This document shows, piece by piece, positions 8,464-16,951 of a stretch of 54,832 bases of DNA. Below the pieces are notes generated by a model. It was not told the DNA's origin. It searched no databases and saw only the letters and a list, made by a program, of their open reading frames with translations. How positions within the stretch are numbered: the stretch's first letter is position 1; the number at the start of each line of letters is the position of its first letter. Origin of the DNA: an uncultured bacterium (GTDB lineage Bacteria > Verrucomicrobiota > Lentisphaeria > Victivallales > Victivallaceae); contig URVC01000024.1 of NCBI GenBank assembly GCA_900551245.1, forward strand, positions 1 through 54,832, written 5' to 3'. Position numbers and translations under genes: made by a program.

Positions 8464-10563
8464 ATGGGAAGATCATTGTGGATTATGGGGTTGCTGGGGC
8501 TGCTGCCGGCGCTCCTCTGTCGTGGAGAATTGCCGGTGGCGGGAAGTCCGGCGGCGGGAGTTCGTCAGCTCGTCGGCGTCCATGTCCCTGGCAGTGTCGG
8601 AGGAAACGCTTTGTGCGGAGATGGCAGCTGTCTCTATCTTGCCGGCAAGGGACGGCTTCAGGTATTCGACCTCCGGCGGAATCCGATGAAACCACAACTT
8701 GCAGCGGAGGTGAAGGGGTTGCCCTGGGTGTGCCGTCAGATGGCGGTACATCGGGGGTATGCGTATATCACCGCACGAAACCAGGGATTGTGGATTGTGA
8801 ATCTTCGAAATCCTGTCGCCCCGAAGCTGGTCGGGAATTTCGACACGGCGGAACTGGCTACCGGTGTGGATGTTTCAGGCAATCTTCTGTTTGTGGCTCT
8901 GCGGTATTATGGCGTACAGATCTTTGATATTACGAATCCTGCTGCTCCCAAACATATTACATTGTTTCGAAATGGCAAGGTGGAGGCGCAGTCCATCTTC
9001 TGTCGCGGAAATCTGCTGGCCGTGGGGGACTGGGGGCACTCCCGGGTTCAGTTGCTGGATGTCCGCAATCCCGCCGCTCCGGAAGAGATCAGCTATGTTC
9101 CCCTGCAGGGATATGGCGACGGAGTTTATCTCCACGGCAATCTGCTTTATGCGGCCACCGGACACCATTCCAGACAGGGATCGGCGGCCGAGCGGTTTGG
9201 TAATGGTCATGGAATGGAGATATTTGATGTTTCCGATCCCCGGAAGGCGGTTCGTCTCGGGGGCGTTCATTTTCCACGTTTCTTCGCTCTCGGCAACGAC
9301 TTCTGGTCCGTCTGGCCGGCGGGCGGAATGATCGCGGTTGCCGATACGCACAACGGGCTCTTTCTGGTGGAGGCGGCCGATCCCCGCAATCCCCGGATTG
9401 TAGCACAGTTTCAACTGCCGCCGGTCCGGGTGAGAAAGAACATTTTTGACAATTCCCTGATGGATGCGTCAAAGGTCCTTTCCTTGAAGTTGGCAGGTGA
9501 CGGGAAACACTTTCTGCTCCCAGATTGTGTCGGTTCCGTAGTTCCGGCAAACGACCGGCTGTATGTCGCCGGAAATCAGAGCGGACTTTTTGTGGTGGAA
9601 CTGCCCGGTTGCGCTCCCGTTCCCGCCCGGGAGGAACTGGGAAGAAGCGAGGTAACATCCGCGGTGAAGGAGGTCCCCGGCTTTCTTCACTACGACTGCG
9701 GGGGGATGGTGCGCCGGGTCGCGACCGACGGTCAGTTGCTTTACGTTGCGGCGTCCTCTGCCGGACTTCAGATCTGGGGAGAGGATGGCAAGGGGTGGAA
9801 AAAGATTGCAACCATTTCTGAAAACAGGATCTACGATGTTTCGATATGCGGAACTCTTCTGGTGGCGGCGGAGGAGAAAAAACTCTCCATGTGGCGGATT
9901 CAGAAGGGGAAACTGCCCGTGTTGCTCGGGCAGATGAAAAGTTCTTTCCCCACGCAGATACTCCACCTCTACCGGAATGGAACACTTGCGGCAGTCAGCG
10001 GCGGTGGCAATCGGATTGATTTCATTGATCTGCGTGATCCGGCGCGCCCCCGGATGCTGGTTCCAAGCCATGAACGCCGCATTCTCTATATCGATTCATT
10101 TCCGGAAAAGGAGCTGGAGGGGCTTATTGCTGTGAATTCTCACGGTGCAGGGCTTTCCTGGTATCGGCTGGAGGAAACGGGAGGGAGAAAACTTCGCAGC
10201 AATCCGGCTCTTCGGTTCAACCAGTTTGACGGAGTGACGGCCGTCGGGAAACAGTTTCTGAGGCCGTCTGGAAAACAGTTTTATCTCTTTTCTCCGGAGA
10301 AGTTTGGATCCGATGAATTTTCACAGAAGTTTCCTGCACCGCCCGGCATGGAAGGGCTTCCCTCCTGGAACGGTGGTTCGTTGCTGGCTTTCTCCCATCG
10401 AAGCAAAGGGAAGGTGACGTTGTTCGATGTCACGAACCCGGAAACTCCGCAATGGAAAAAAAGCTTTGATTTTCTGCCGGGAACGCCGGACCGGGTGGTT
10501 TTTTATCGGAATCGCCTGATTGTTCCGGCAGGTTTCGATGGCCTCTACTGCCAGAAGCCTTGA
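8464..10563 (+). CDS. Exported LVIVD-repeat beta-propeller protein
   Basis: About 699 residues, beginning at the ATG preceded by AAGGAG (an upstream in-frame GTG at 8446 is less likely). A signal peptide is visible (MGRSLWIMGLLGLLPALLC). The body contains repeated units of the LVIVD type, for example LWIVNLRNPVAPKLVG, VQIFDITNPAAPKHI, VQLLDVRNPAAPEEI and MEIFDVSDPRKAVRLG, ending near the C terminus with VTLFDVTNPETPQWKK. Such repeats build a beta-propeller used for binding rather than catalysis. It lies downstream of a glycosidase and a pseudopilin on the same strand, which suggests a cell-surface binding or scaffolding role in polysaccharide use. No enzymatic motif was recognised. Confidence 0.85.
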   Translation: MGRSLWIMGLLGLLPALLCRGELPVAGSPAAGVRQLVGVHVPGSVGGNALCGDGSCLYLAGKGRLQVFDLRRNPMKPQLAAEVKGLPWVCRQMAVHRGYAYITARNQGLWIVNLRNPVAPKLVGNFDTAELATGVDVSGNLLFVALRYYGVQIFDITNPAAPKHITLFRNGKVEAQSIFCRGNLLAVGDWGHSRVQLLDVRNPAAPEEISYVPLQGYGDGVYLHGNLLYAATGHHSRQGSAAERFGNGHGMEIFDVSDPRKAVRLGGVHFPRFFALGNDFWSVWPAGGMIAVADTHNGLFLVEAADPRNPRIVAQFQLPPVRVRKNIFDNSLMDASKVLSLKLAGDGKHFLLPDCVGSVVPANDRLYVAGNQSGLFVVELPGCAPVPAREELGRSEVTSAVKEVPGFLHYDCGGMVRRVATDGQLLYVAASSAGLQIWGEDGKGWKKIATISENRIYDVSICGTLLVAAEEKKLSMWRIQKGKLPVLLGQMKSSFPTQILHLYRNGTLAAVSGGGNRIDFIDLRDPARPRMLVPSHERRILYIDSFPEKELEGLIAVNSHGAGLSWYRLEETGGRKLRSNPALRFNQFDGVTAVGKQFLRPSGKQFYLFSPEKFGSDEFSQKFPAPPGMEGLPSWNGGSLLAFSHRSKGKVTLFDVTNPETPQWKKSFDFLPGTPDRVVFYRNRLIVPAGFDGLYCQKP

Positions 10564-10584
10564 CTGCCGTTTCGATATTTTCCT

Positions 10585-11718
10585 TCAGCCGCCGATCGGC
10601 AGAGAGTTCTGCCGGTGGATGAGTTCGGTGAGCTTGACCACGTTGACGCCATCCTCCATCGTAATCGGGTAGGTGATTCCGTTGCGGATGGCGTCATAGA
10701 CATCCAGCCACATCGTGTCCTGCGAGTAATAACCGGTCGCCTGCGTGCCGACGCCGGACTCCTTTCGCGCGCCCTTCTGCAGGGTGTGACCGCGCCCAGC
10801 TTCGACCGGAATCTCCTCGCAAATCAGCTCCAGAGGCTCCTGGTTGCCGTAGAACAGCGGATAATTCCCCGTTTCGGCGTGGATTTCCGGAAGCTGAAAA
10901 CCTTCCTTCAGGTATTTGAGGCGCAACACTTTGCCTTCGTTCGGCACCGTCAGCGCGCCGCGGTCCCCCCAGACCTCGTAGAGATTGCCCGGCAGAGCGC
11001 AGGTCGAGGAGATTTCGATATCCGCAACGCAGCCGTTTGCCGCTTTCAGCAGGATCTTGATCTGATCGTCGGCGTCCCCGGCGGAGAAGTTGTGCTGAAG
11101 GTTGCTCCACACATCGACCACCGGAGAACCGAGCAGCTGGAGCGCCTGATCGAGAATGTGCGGGCCCCAGTTGTTCAGCATTCCGCCGCAGAAGCGATTC
11201 AGTGTCTGCCAGTCCCGCCGGCGGCAGTAGATGGGGTGGCGGTACAGCTTGATCATGGTGATTCTGCCGAGAATGCCTCGCGAAAGAATGCGCCGGATGT
11301 GGTTGAATTCCGGCTCGTAGCGGCGGTTGAACCGCAGAAAGAGCTTCCCCGGATACCGTTCGGAGGCCTCTTTGAGGCGCATTACCTGCTCGACGCTCAC
11401 CGCAATCGGTTTTTCAATGACCACGTATTTCCCCGCCTCCAGCGCCTCGATCGCCTGCGGCGTGTGGTCCGCATTGCGGGTGGCGATGGTGACGAGTTCC
11501 ACCTCCGGGTCGGCGAGCAGCTCCGGGAGTGTGGCGAAAGTGCGGATGCCCGCCGCGGCGGGGGGCAGGTCAAGAAGACGGTCGGGGGCGGTGTCGCACC
11601 CGGCGATGATTTCGAAGAGGTCCGGATACGAGGCGAGTTCCGGGATGTGCATCTGGCGGCCGGCGCGGCCGAGACCGCAGATGCCGACTTTGATTTTCTG
11701 CTTCAATTTCAACTCCAT
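10585..11718 (-). CDS. Gfo/Idh/MocA-family NAD(P)-dependent oxidoreductase
   Basis: A 377-residue protein. The N terminus has the Rossmann motif GICGLGRAGRQMH, followed by the family EKPIAVS segment (ITS VEKP-like) in which the lysine helps position substrate. The C-terminal alpha/beta domain holds GGMLNNWGPHILDQALQLLG, matching the conserved GG..D.g.H.iD pattern. I chose the ATG at 11718 because the Rossmann fold begins right after it; an in-frame upstream start would add 36 residues with no family similarity. These enzymes oxidise or reduce sugars, inositols and sugar acids. The gene stands alone on the minus strand between the glycosidase cluster and the CRISPR locus. Substrate unknown. 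Confidence 0.9.
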   Translation of the reverse strand: MELKLKQKIKVGICGLGRAGRQMHIPELASYPDLFEIIAGCDTAPDRLLDLPPAAAGIRTFATLPELLADPEVELVTIATRNADHTPQAIEALEAGKYVVIEKPIAVSVEQVMRLKEASERYPGKLFLRFNRRYEPEFNHIRRILSRGILGRITMIKLYRHPIYCRRRDWQTLNRFCGGMLNNWGPHILDQALQLLGSPVVDVWSNLQHNFSAGDADDQIKILLKAANGCVADIEISSTCALPGNLYEVWGDRGALTVPNEGKVLRLKYLKEGFQLPEIHAETGNYPLFYGNQEPLELICEEIPVEAGRGHTLQKGARKESGVGTQATGYYSQDTMWLDVYDAIRNGITYPITMEDGVNVVKLTELIHRQNSLPIGG

Positions 11719-11900
11719 GGCTGATGACGGATCTGGTTCTCCGGGAGCGATGTTCCCGGATGAACCGATGATACTATACCACATCCGGTGCAAAATACCA
11801 TGCAGGAAAGCGACGATGATTTGCACAAAAGGGATTCTCTCGCAGGATTTTCCCTGAAATGATCCTTCTTTTTTCCATTAAGAATATTGTTAATCCAGGT

Positions 11901-11929
11901 TTGAAAAAAAGCGGAAATGGTGCTATACT
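11901..11929 (+). promoter_or_regulatory. Candidate promoter of the cas operon
   Basis: TTGAAA (11901-11906) and TATACT (11924-11929) are separated by 17 bp. Transcription would begin near 11936, giving cas9 a leader of about 170 nt. That leader runs through, and is antisense to, the whole tracrRNA gene. Confidence 0.6.
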
Positions 11930-11957
11930 GCAACAGAAGAGCAGGGAGATTTCAGAC

Positions 11958-12043
11958 AAAAAAATAGCGGCTATTGAAGCCGCACTGAGGCATTTCCGCG
12001 GAAAGAGGCCTGCAGAAGTTCTTTACCAGAACTTGTAGAGTTA
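11958..12043 (-). ncRNA. tracrRNA of the type II-C CRISPR system
   Basis: Read on the minus strand, the first 18 nt (12042-12025) are an anti-repeat. Eleven bases, AACUCUACAAG, pair perfectly with the repeat of the minus-strand crRNA. The next seven pair through Watson-Crick or G-U contacts, because all four differences from exact complementarity are transitions that keep pairing. After this come a hairpin built on AGGC and GCCU arms around the palindrome UUUCCGCGGAAA, and a perfect terminator hairpin (GCGGCU, loop UCAAU, AGCCGC at 11983-11967) followed by seven U residues ending at about 11958. The RNA would be about 85 nt. It base-pairs with crRNA and is bound by Cas9. Ends are predicted, not measured. 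Confidence 0.88.
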
Positions 12044-12048
12044 CTGAT

Positions 12049-12076
12049 AAAATAACTGATTTTATTTATTTTTCAA
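12049..12076 (-). promoter_or_regulatory. Candidate tracrRNA promoter
   Basis: On the minus strand TTGAAA (12076-12071) and TATTTT (12054-12049) are 16 bp apart. The expected start, around 12042-12043, coincides with the first base of the anti-repeat. The promoter sits between the tracrRNA and the cas9 start codon, pointing away from cas9. Confidence 0.55.
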
Positions 12077-12104
12077 GTGGAATCGCAAAAAAAAGGGGAA
12101 GAAA

Positions 12105-15100
12105 ATGAAACAGCGGATTCTCGGACTGGATCTCGGGATCAATTCGGTGGGGTGGGCGATTGTCGACGATGACAACGATGCGCAGGTGGATCTGCTCGAC
12201 TGGGGAAGCCGCATTTTTGCCCCGGGGCTGGCGGCCACGACCGAGGAGATTGTTTCCGGCAAAGGGGAGTCCCGCTGTGCGGAACGCCGGCTGAAAAGGG
12301 CGCAGCGGATTGCGTACCGCCGCCGCCGGCAGCATAAGGATGAATTGACGAGGGTCCTGAGCGGTTCCGGACTGCTGCCGGAGCAGGTGAGCCCGGAGTT
12401 CTTTCTGCAGATTGACCGCGCGTTTCTGGCCGGACTGCCGGAAGATGAACAAAAGCGGGCCGCTCACGTCGTGCCGTATCTGCTGCGCGCGGCGGCGCTG
12501 GACCGGCCGCTTGAACCGATGCAGCTGGGGCGCGCCCTCTACCACCTCGGCCAGCGGCGGGGATACAAGAGCAATCGGAAACAGGAGGCGAAGGATTCCG
12601 AGGCCGGAGTGGTTCTCTCGCAGATTGCGGAGCTGAAAGAGGCGATACGGAATTCCGGAGCGCGGACGCTGGGGGAATACTTCTCCACGCTTGACCCCGA
12701 ACAGCGCCGGATCCGGACCCGGTATACGGAGCGCGGCATGTTCGAAGAGGAGTTCCGCAAAATCTGCGCCGCACAGCGTCCTCTGATATCCGAGGCGCTG
12801 GAGCGTGCGCTCTACCATGCCATCTTCTTTCAACGCAAATTGAAGAGCTGTAAACATCTGATTGGATTCTGCCGGCTGGAGCCGGAAGAGCGGCGCTGCT
12901 CGTTTCAGGATCCGCTGGCACAGCGGTTCCGGATTTTGCAGGAGGTAAATCATCTGCGGGTTGACGGCAGGGGCGTTTTGCGGCCGCTGACGGAGGAGGA
13001 GCGGCAGAAGGTGCTGACGGTGCTGGACGGCCTTTCCGGCGAATTGAATGCGCAGGGGACGATTGCGCTCTCGGCGCTCGGGCGGCTGGCAGGGTTGCGG
13101 CGCGGTGAGAAATTCACGCTGGGGGATGAGAATAAAAAGGTCTACGGCAACGAACTGCATGCGATTCTCTTCCGGGTGTTCGGCGCTCGGGCCGCCGCCA
13201 TGAAAGAGGAGGAGCGGCAGGCGTTTTTCCACCATCTTGCCTGCATGGAGAAGGACGACGCGCTGCGCCGGATTCTCCGGACGCGCTGGGGATTGAGCGA
13301 GGAGGCCGCGGAGAAGGCTGCGCACATCTCTCTGCCGGATGACTATTGCGGTTTCTCCCGCAAGGCTCTGAAACAGCTGCTGCCGGATCTGGAGAGCGGG
13401 ATTGCGTTAAGTACGGTGATCAAACTCAAATATCCGGAGCAGTTCCAGGCGTCGGAACGGGTGCTGGAGTTTCTGCCGCCGCTGGACGAAACCGGCCTGC
13501 AGTTGCGCAATCCGGTCGTGCATCGCACGTTGACGGAGATGCGGCAGGTGGTCAACGCGGTGATTCGCAAATACGGCAAGCCGGATCTGATCCGGCTGGA
13601 GCTGGCGCGCGACTTGAAGAACAGCAGCAAAGACCGCGAGAACATCACCCGGCGGAACCGGCTCCGTGAAAAGGAGCGCGAACGAATCGCCCGGGAGATC
13701 GCGCAGGAAGCCGGGGTGGAAAAGCCGTCCCGGCGGGACATTCTCAAAGTGATGCTGGCGGAGGAGTGCGATTACACCTGCCCCTACACCGGCCGCCGTT
13801 TTTCCATGCGGGATCTTCTGCATGGCGGGCTGGTGCACATTGAACATATCGTGCCGTATTCGCGGTCGATGGATGACTCGTTTATCAACAAGACGTTGAG
13901 CTGTCGCGATGCGAATGCGGAGAAAGGGAATCGACTGCCGTTCGAGGTGTTCTCCCCGGAGGCGTACCGGGAGATTCTGGAGCGGGTCCGCCGGTTCAAA
14001 GGGCCGTTTGCGGAAGCCAAGCTGGAACGGTTCAAGATGCAGAAGGCGGAGAGCCGCGACTTCATCGAGCGCAATCTCAACGACACCCGTTACGCGAGCA
14101 AACTGGCCACCGAATATCTGGCGCTTCTCTACGGCGGCCGCTGGGATCGCAACGGCGTGCTGCGGCTTCAGTGCAGTGCCGGCGGGTGTACCGCTGTGGT
14201 GCGGCGCGCGTGGGGCGGCAACTATCTGCTGGGGGAGGGGGAGAAGGAGCGCGGCGACTTCCGTCACCACGCGATCGACGCTCTCACCGTGGCGGTCGTG
14301 TCGCCGGCCATCGTGAAGGCGGTGGCGGAGATGCCGAAGGAGACGGTCCGGAAGGCGATTGAGGAGAAACAGCCGCTGATCGTCAATTCGTTGTATACGC
14401 AGGCGCGGGCGAAACTGGACGCGGCCGGAATCTCTCACCACACGATCAACCGGGCGCGCGGAGCCTTTCATAAGGAGACGATTTACAGCAAATCCCACGG
14501 CGGGGACCTGCGTCATGTGCGCCGCCGGCTGGATACGCTGGAACCGAAAACGGTGGCGGAGATCGTCGACGTTGCAATCCGGCGCGCGGTGGAGGAGAAG
14601 CTGGCCGAGCTGAAGATGACGGATCCCCGGAAGGCGTTCAAGGATGGCGGCAATCTGCCGGTTCTGCGGGACCGGCAGGGGCGTTTCGTCAATACGATCC
14701 GCAGTGTCCGGGTGCGCCAGAACGTCAAAACCCGCAGCATCGGGGAGGGGGATCGGAGACGGGAGGTGGCGAACGGAGCCAACCTCGTTCTGGCCATCTA
14801 TGCCCGTCATGACGCCGACGGGCGGGAGATCGGCTGGGATGGCGAGGTGGTCACCGTGCTGGATGCCCGGCTGAGGTTGCAGAGAAATGAGCCGGTTTTC
14901 CCGAAGGTCAAGGAGGGCAACCCGCTCAAATTCACCCTGCGGAAAGGCGATGTCGTGCGCTGGTCGAAGGACGGGCAGGAGTATTTGTGTGTGATCCGGG
15001 GAATCTCTCTGCCGCAGTTCTCCTGCATGCCGATCAACGACGCCCGTGACGTGAAGACGTTGAAGGCGGCGGGGCTGTGGTTCACTCCGACGCTGTCGGC

Positions 15101-15170
15101 CGCGTTCCGGGGGAAGATGGAGAAGTTTCATACGACACCGCTCGGCGAATTGAGGCGGGCGAATGACTAA
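12105..15170 (+). CDS. cas9: Type II-C CRISPR-associated endonuclease Cas9
   Basis: A 1,021-residue Cas9, the compact size of subtype II-C. RuvC-I is at the N terminus (ILGLDLGINSVGWAIVDDD, D9), followed by an arginine-rich bridge helix around RCAERRLKRAQRIAYRRRRQ. RuvC-II is IRLELARDL (E499). The HNH nuclease contains HIEHIVPYSRSMDDSF with catalytic H581. RuvC-III is RHHAIDAL (H722, D725). The remainder is the PAM-interacting region. All nuclease residues are present, so it should be active and cut DNA guided by crRNA with tracrRNA. The start follows GGGGAAG. It overlaps cas1 by 8 bp. No csn2 or cas4 is present, supporting II-C. Confidence 0.97.
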   Translation: MKQRILGLDLGINSVGWAIVDDDNDAQVDLLDWGSRIFAPGLAATTEEIVSGKGESRCAERRLKRAQRIAYRRRRQHKDELTRVLSGSGLLPEQVSPEFFLQIDRAFLAGLPEDEQKRAAHVVPYLLRAAALDRPLEPMQLGRALYHLGQRRGYKSNRKQEAKDSEAGVVLSQIAELKEAIRNSGARTLGEYFSTLDPEQRRIRTRYTERGMFEEEFRKICAAQRPLISEALERALYHAIFFQRKLKSCKHLIGFCRLEPEERRCSFQDPLAQRFRILQEVNHLRVDGRGVLRPLTEEERQKVLTVLDGLSGELNAQGTIALSALGRLAGLRRGEKFTLGDENKKVYGNELHAILFRVFGARAAAMKEEERQAFFHHLACMEKDDALRRILRTRWGLSEEAAEKAAHISLPDDYCGFSRKALKQLLPDLESGIALSTVIKLKYPEQFQASERVLEFLPPLDETGLQLRNPVVHRTLTEMRQVVNAVIRKYGKPDLIRLELARDLKNSSKDRENITRRNRLREKERERIAREIAQEAGVEKPSRRDILKVMLAEECDYTCPYTGRRFSMRDLLHGGLVHIEHIVPYSRSMDDSFINKTLSCRDANAEKGNRLPFEVFSPEAYREILERVRRFKGPFAEAKLERFKMQKAESRDFIERNLNDTRYASKLATEYLALLYGGRWDRNGVLRLQCSAGGCTAVVRRAWGGNYLLGEGEKERGDFRHHAIDALTVAVVSPAIVKAVAEMPKETVRKAIEEKQPLIVNSLYTQARAKLDAAGISHHTINRARGAFHKETIYSKSHGGDLRHVRRRLDTLEPKTVAEIVDVAIRRAVEEKLAELKMTDPRKAFKDGGNLPVLRDRQGRFVNTIRSVRVRQNVKTRSIGEGDRRREVANGANLVLAIYARHDADGREIGWDGEVVTVLDARLRLQRNEPVFPKVKEGNPLKFTLRKGDVVRWSKDGQEYLCVIRGISLPQFSCMPINDARDVKTLKAAGLWFTPTLSAAFRGKMEKFHTTPLGELRRAND

Positions 15171-16047
15171 ACGGATCATTGAGGTTGCCGAGCGGGCAGC
15201 CCGGCTGTGGCTGGAGAACCGTCTGCTGGTGGTCCGTGATCCTGACGGCGGGGAGCACCGGGTACCGATCGGGGAGATCGAGTGTGTGCTTCTGGGAACG
15301 CCTGCGGTATCCGTGACCGGGGCTCTGCTGGCGGCGCTGGCGGAGGCCGGCGTGATGGTGGTGATTTCCGGTGCGGACCGGCTTCCGGTGGGGATGCAGC
15401 TTCCGCTGGCGTCGCATTATTTGCAGAATGAACGGTTTCGGGAGCAGGCGTCGGCATCGTTGCCGTTGTGCAAACGGTTGTGGCAGAGTGTGGTCGCTGC
15501 GAAGATTCGTTCGCAGGCGCGGCTGTTGCGGGAGTTGCGCGGAGAAGATGGCGGATTGATTGCTCTGGCGGGGCGGGTGCGCTCGGGGGATCCGGACAAT
15601 CTGGAGGGAAGAGCCGCGGTCCTCTATTGGAAACAGCTGTTCGGGCGCCCGTTTCTTCGGATACGGGAGGCCGGTGACAGCAATGTTCTCCTCAATTACG
15701 GGTATGCGGTGTTGCGTGCCATGACGGCGCGCGCACTCTGCGGCGCCGGACTGCACCCGACGCTGGGGATTCACCATCGGAATCGTTACAACGCCTATTG
15801 TCTTGCGGATGATCTGATGGAGCCGTACCGCTGCCGGGTGGATCGGATTGTGGTTCTGTTGAATCCGGAGAATGCGCCTGTTTCTGGAATCTCGCAGGAA
15901 CAGCGCCGCCGTCTGCTGCTCGGCCTGCTGGAGCCGGTGAAATGGCATGGTGAGCAACATGAATTGCCGGAGCTGCTGACGATTCACGCGCGGCAGCTGG
16001 CCGCTTCCTTTACGGAGAAGAAAAATCTGCTGGAGTTTGACGGATGA
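15163..16047 (+). CDS. cas1: CRISPR-associated integrase Cas1 (type II)
   Basis: A 294-residue Cas1 that works with Cas2 to insert new spacers. The metal-binding acidic and histidine residues of the family are visible: E148 in NLEGRAAVLYW, the HPTLGIHHRNRYNAY segment (H204/H205), and the DDLMEPYR segment with E220. Its start codon lies inside the end of cas9 and its stop overlaps the cas2 start by an ATGA junction, so the three genes form one translationally coupled operon. The length is normal for type II Cas1. Confidence 0.95.
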   Translation: MTKRIIEVAERAARLWLENRLLVVRDPDGGEHRVPIGEIECVLLGTPAVSVTGALLAALAEAGVMVVISGADRLPVGMQLPLASHYLQNERFREQASASLPLCKRLWQSVVAAKIRSQARLLRELRGEDGGLIALAGRVRSGDPDNLEGRAAVLYWKQLFGRPFLRIREAGDSNVLLNYGYAVLRAMTARALCGAGLHPTLGIHHRNRYNAYCLADDLMEPYRCRVDRIVVLLNPENAPVSGISQEQRRRLLLGLLEPVKWHGEQHELPELLTIHARQLAASFTEKKNLLEFDG

Positions 16048-16391
16048 GTTCTGCCGGACGAACTCCGATTTCGGAGATCAAGGCGATGTGGCTGATGGTG
16101 ATGTTTGACCTGCCGGTGGTGACGCGGGAGGAGAAACGCAGTTACGCGCGTTTCCGGAAATATCTGTTGTCGGAAGGATTTCAGGCGTTGCAGTATTCCG
16201 TGTATGCGAAATACTCCTCCTGCCGGGAGAATGCGAGGAAATACTATCGTTACATTGAGGCGATAGTACCTCCCGGGGGATACGTCCGACTGCTGATGGT
16301 GACGGACAAGCAGTTCGGCGAGATGGTGTCGCTCTATGGGAAAACCGTTCAGGAAGTGGAAAAAAAGCCGGAACAACTCCTGCTTTTTTGA
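16044..16391 (+). CDS. cas2: CRISPR-associated protein Cas2
   Basis: A 115-residue Cas2. The ferredoxin-like fold starts with MWLMVMFDLPVVTREEKRSYARFRKYL, whose aspartate is the conserved residue of the family, and it ends with a basic and hydrophobic tail. It forms the central dimer of the Cas1-Cas2 spacer integration complex. The ATGA overlap with cas1 sets the start; an internal ATG (the M of MWLMVMF) would also give an intact domain, so the first ~14 residues are less certain. The array hairpin follows only six bases after the stop codon. Confidence 0.93.
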   Translation: MSSAGRTPISEIKAMWLMVMFDLPVVTREEKRSYARFRKYLLSEGFQALQYSVYAKYSSCRENARKYYRYIEAIVPPGGYVRLLMVTDKQFGEMVSLYGKTVQEVEKKPEQLLLF

Positions 16392-16397
16392 AGCGGG

Positions 16398-16447
16398 CTA
16401 TATTGTAATTGTCAAAATAATAGCACGTTATGACAATTACAATATAG
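16398..16447. repeat. Perfect 17-bp inverted repeat at the cas-proximal end of the array
   Basis: Arms CTATATTGTAATTGTCA (16398-16414) and TGACAATTACAATATAG (16431-16447) are perfect complements around a 16-nt loop. The right arm includes the first seven bases of the first CRISPR repeat. It lies six bases after the cas2 stop. It could end the cas mRNA and the opposing crRNA transcript, although no strong T-run follows on either strand, or it could mark the array end. Confidence 0.75.
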
Positions 16448-16805
16448 TCTCCTTTTAAAACTCTACAAGCTCCAGCCGAAAGATTTCGATTGCGGAGTCC
16501 ATTTTTAATATAGTCTCCTTTTAAAACTCTACAAGCTCCAGCTTTACAGCCCGTCCAACGACTTTGCGGACCAATATAGTCTCCTTTTAAAACTCTACAA
16601 GCTCCAGCACCGATTTAATGCGTATAGAACATCATCATAATATAGTCTCCTTTTAAAACTCTACAAGCTCCAGCAGAGCGGCGATCGGGTGATTCTGACC
16701 GAGGAATATAGTCTCCTTTTAAAACTCTACAAGCTCCAGCTGATTTTTTTACGAGGTAACAATGAATTGAATATAGTCTCCTTTTAAAACTCTACAAGCT
16801 CCAGC
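16441..16805 (-). CRISPR. Type II-C CRISPR array: six identical 36-bp repeats, five spacers
   Basis: Repeats begin at 16441, 16507, 16573, 16639, 16705 and 16770, all identical. In the inferred transcribed sense (minus strand) the repeat starts GCTGGAGCTTGTAGAG and ends GGAGACTATATT. Spacers at 16477-16506, 16543-16572, 16609-16638 and 16675-16704 are 30 bp; that at 16741-16769 is 29 bp. Orientation is fixed by the tracrRNA anti-repeat, which pairs with the 5' half of the minus-strand repeat. Each repeat carries a promoter-like pair on that strand, TTGTAG and TATATT 16 bp apart, with the -10 at the very end of the repeat. This is the arrangement known from other II-C arrays, where each spacer has its own start. 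No spacer origin was recognised, apart from the near-match noted in the findings. Confidence 0.98.
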
Positions 16806-16887
16806 TTGTACCATGTTTTGATCACCAATCAACGCAACTGTAAAAAACTTTTAGAAGATGTTTTCATCGAGGACAATGAATTGAATC

Positions 16888-16921
16888 CTTGACAACCGGG
16901 GCGGTTTCGAGTATAGTAATC
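16888..16921 (+). repeat. Promoter-bearing direct repeat, copy 1 (upstream of the four-helix-bundle gene)
   Basis: The segment from CTTGACA to AGTAATC recurs at 17561-17598 with one mismatch and a 4-bp insertion. This copy is a near-consensus promoter: TTGACA at 16889-16894, 17 bp, TATAGT at 16912-16917, reading towards the gene at 16952. Confidence 0.85.
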
Positions 16922-16951
16922 CGCACCGGAAACAACAGGAGGAGGAGAACA

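Noticed and set aside
13407..15179. 590-codon frame opposite cas9
   Set aside because: Antisense to the HNH and RuvC-III regions of cas9; its composition is typical of a shadow frame.
16441..16805. CRISPR array transcribed on the plus strand away from cas2
   Set aside because: The tracrRNA anti-repeat pairs with the 5' half of the minus-strand repeat, and the promoter-like elements in the repeats face the same way.
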